Shown here: in pieces, positions 63,903 to 64,000 of the stretch
Position numbering within the stretch: position 1 is the first letter of the stretch
Layout of the letters: each line of letters begins with the position of its first letter
NCBI RefSeq assembly: GCF_003856495.1
Contig: NZ_CP034118.1
Span: 2,543,842-2,607,841 of the forward strand
DNA: 64,000 bases
Origin: Staphylospora marina
GTDB taxonomy: Bacteria > Bacillota > Bacilli > Thermoactinomycetales > Thermoactinomycetaceae
Reading direction: 5' to 3'
Position numbers and translations under genes: made by a program
The notes under the pieces: generated by a model
Databases searched by the model: none
What the model was told of the DNA's origin: nothing
The model's input: only the letters and a program-made list of their open reading frames with translations

Positions 63903-64000
63903 TTACTTGCCCAACACCGAGAGAGGATTGATCGGCCGGCCGTCTTTTCTGACCTCAAAGTGCAGATGATATCCGGTCGCGTTCCCGGACCGTCCCATGT
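63903..64000 (-). CDS. M23 (LytM) family peptidase, 3' end only
   Basis: The last 31 codons and the TAA stop of a gene that begins outside the window. The visible stretch GYHLHFEVRKDGRPINP carries the HxH zinc/catalytic motif of M23 endopeptidases. Full size, membrane anchor and exact subfamily cannot be judged. Confidence 0.82.
   Translation of the reverse strand, partial: MGRSGNATGYHLHFEVRKDGRPINPLSVLGK

Overview
The window looks like a chromosomal segment of a GC-rich, endospore-forming, aerobic member of the Bacillales, probably Thermoactinomycetaceae or a close relative. This rests on spoIIID, spoIIQ, spoIID, spoIIR and splB, on a gene order close to the B. subtilis tdk-rpmE to atp to murAA block, on frequent GTG/TTG starts behind strong Shine-Dalgarno sites, and on a Nuo operon beside the atp operon. 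The family placement is inference; no marker gene was searched.

Left part (1-5500): the 5' end of a secreted protein (probably a subtilase), then a LytR-CpsA-Psr (LCP) ligase gene with a YvyE/YigZ-family gene as in B. subtilis. After these comes a metNIQ methionine importer on the minus strand, preceded by a complete SAM-I riboswitch with its own terminator and a sigma-A-like promoter.

Cell-envelope polysaccharide locus (6000-20900): a short monotopic sugar-phosphate transferase, an NDP-sugar epimerase, a frameshifted aldehyde dehydrogenase, a second LCP ligase on the opposite strand, two GT4 glycosyltransferases, a Wzy-type polymerase and a Wzx-type flippase. It also holds a four-gene set matching WbpA-WbpB-WbpE-WbpD, which would make UDP-2,3-diacetamido-2,3-dideoxyglucuronate. 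Two tiny plus-strand membrane-protein genes that resemble each other (6036 and 20755) flank this locus. The LCP gene suggests the polymer is attached to the wall.

Middle (20950-31000): fabZ, an ACT-domain malic enzyme, a CDP-alcohol phosphatidyltransferase, an EpuA/RpoY-like membrane protein with a long disordered N-terminus, then spoIIID, spoIIQ (with a sigma-F-like promoter), splB, spoIID, murA, ywmB and ywzB.

Respiration and ATP synthesis (31290-49720): an 11-gene nuoABCDHIJKLMN operon without nuoEFG, and an atpZ-atpIBEFHAGDC operon from a strong promoter. The epsilon subunit gene is short and is set apart from atpD by a 174-base spacer with a hairpin and a very short leader frame.

Right part (49890-64000): upp, glyA, ywlG, rpiB, a YwlE-like phosphatase with a helical insertion, mntP, a Sua5-family gene, ywlB, spoIIR (second sigma-F-like promoter), prmC, prfA, a tandem pair of CPBP membrane proteases (the second frameshifted at a T9 run), a GNAT gene, tdk, rpmE and the 3' end of an M23 peptidase gene.

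I saw no rRNA or tRNA genes, CRISPR arrays, insertion sequences or prophage. The most unusual points are the twin microproteins around the polysaccharide locus, the detached and truncated epsilon subunit, the two homopolymer frameshifts, and the enlarged YwlE, NuoC and EpuA-like proteins.
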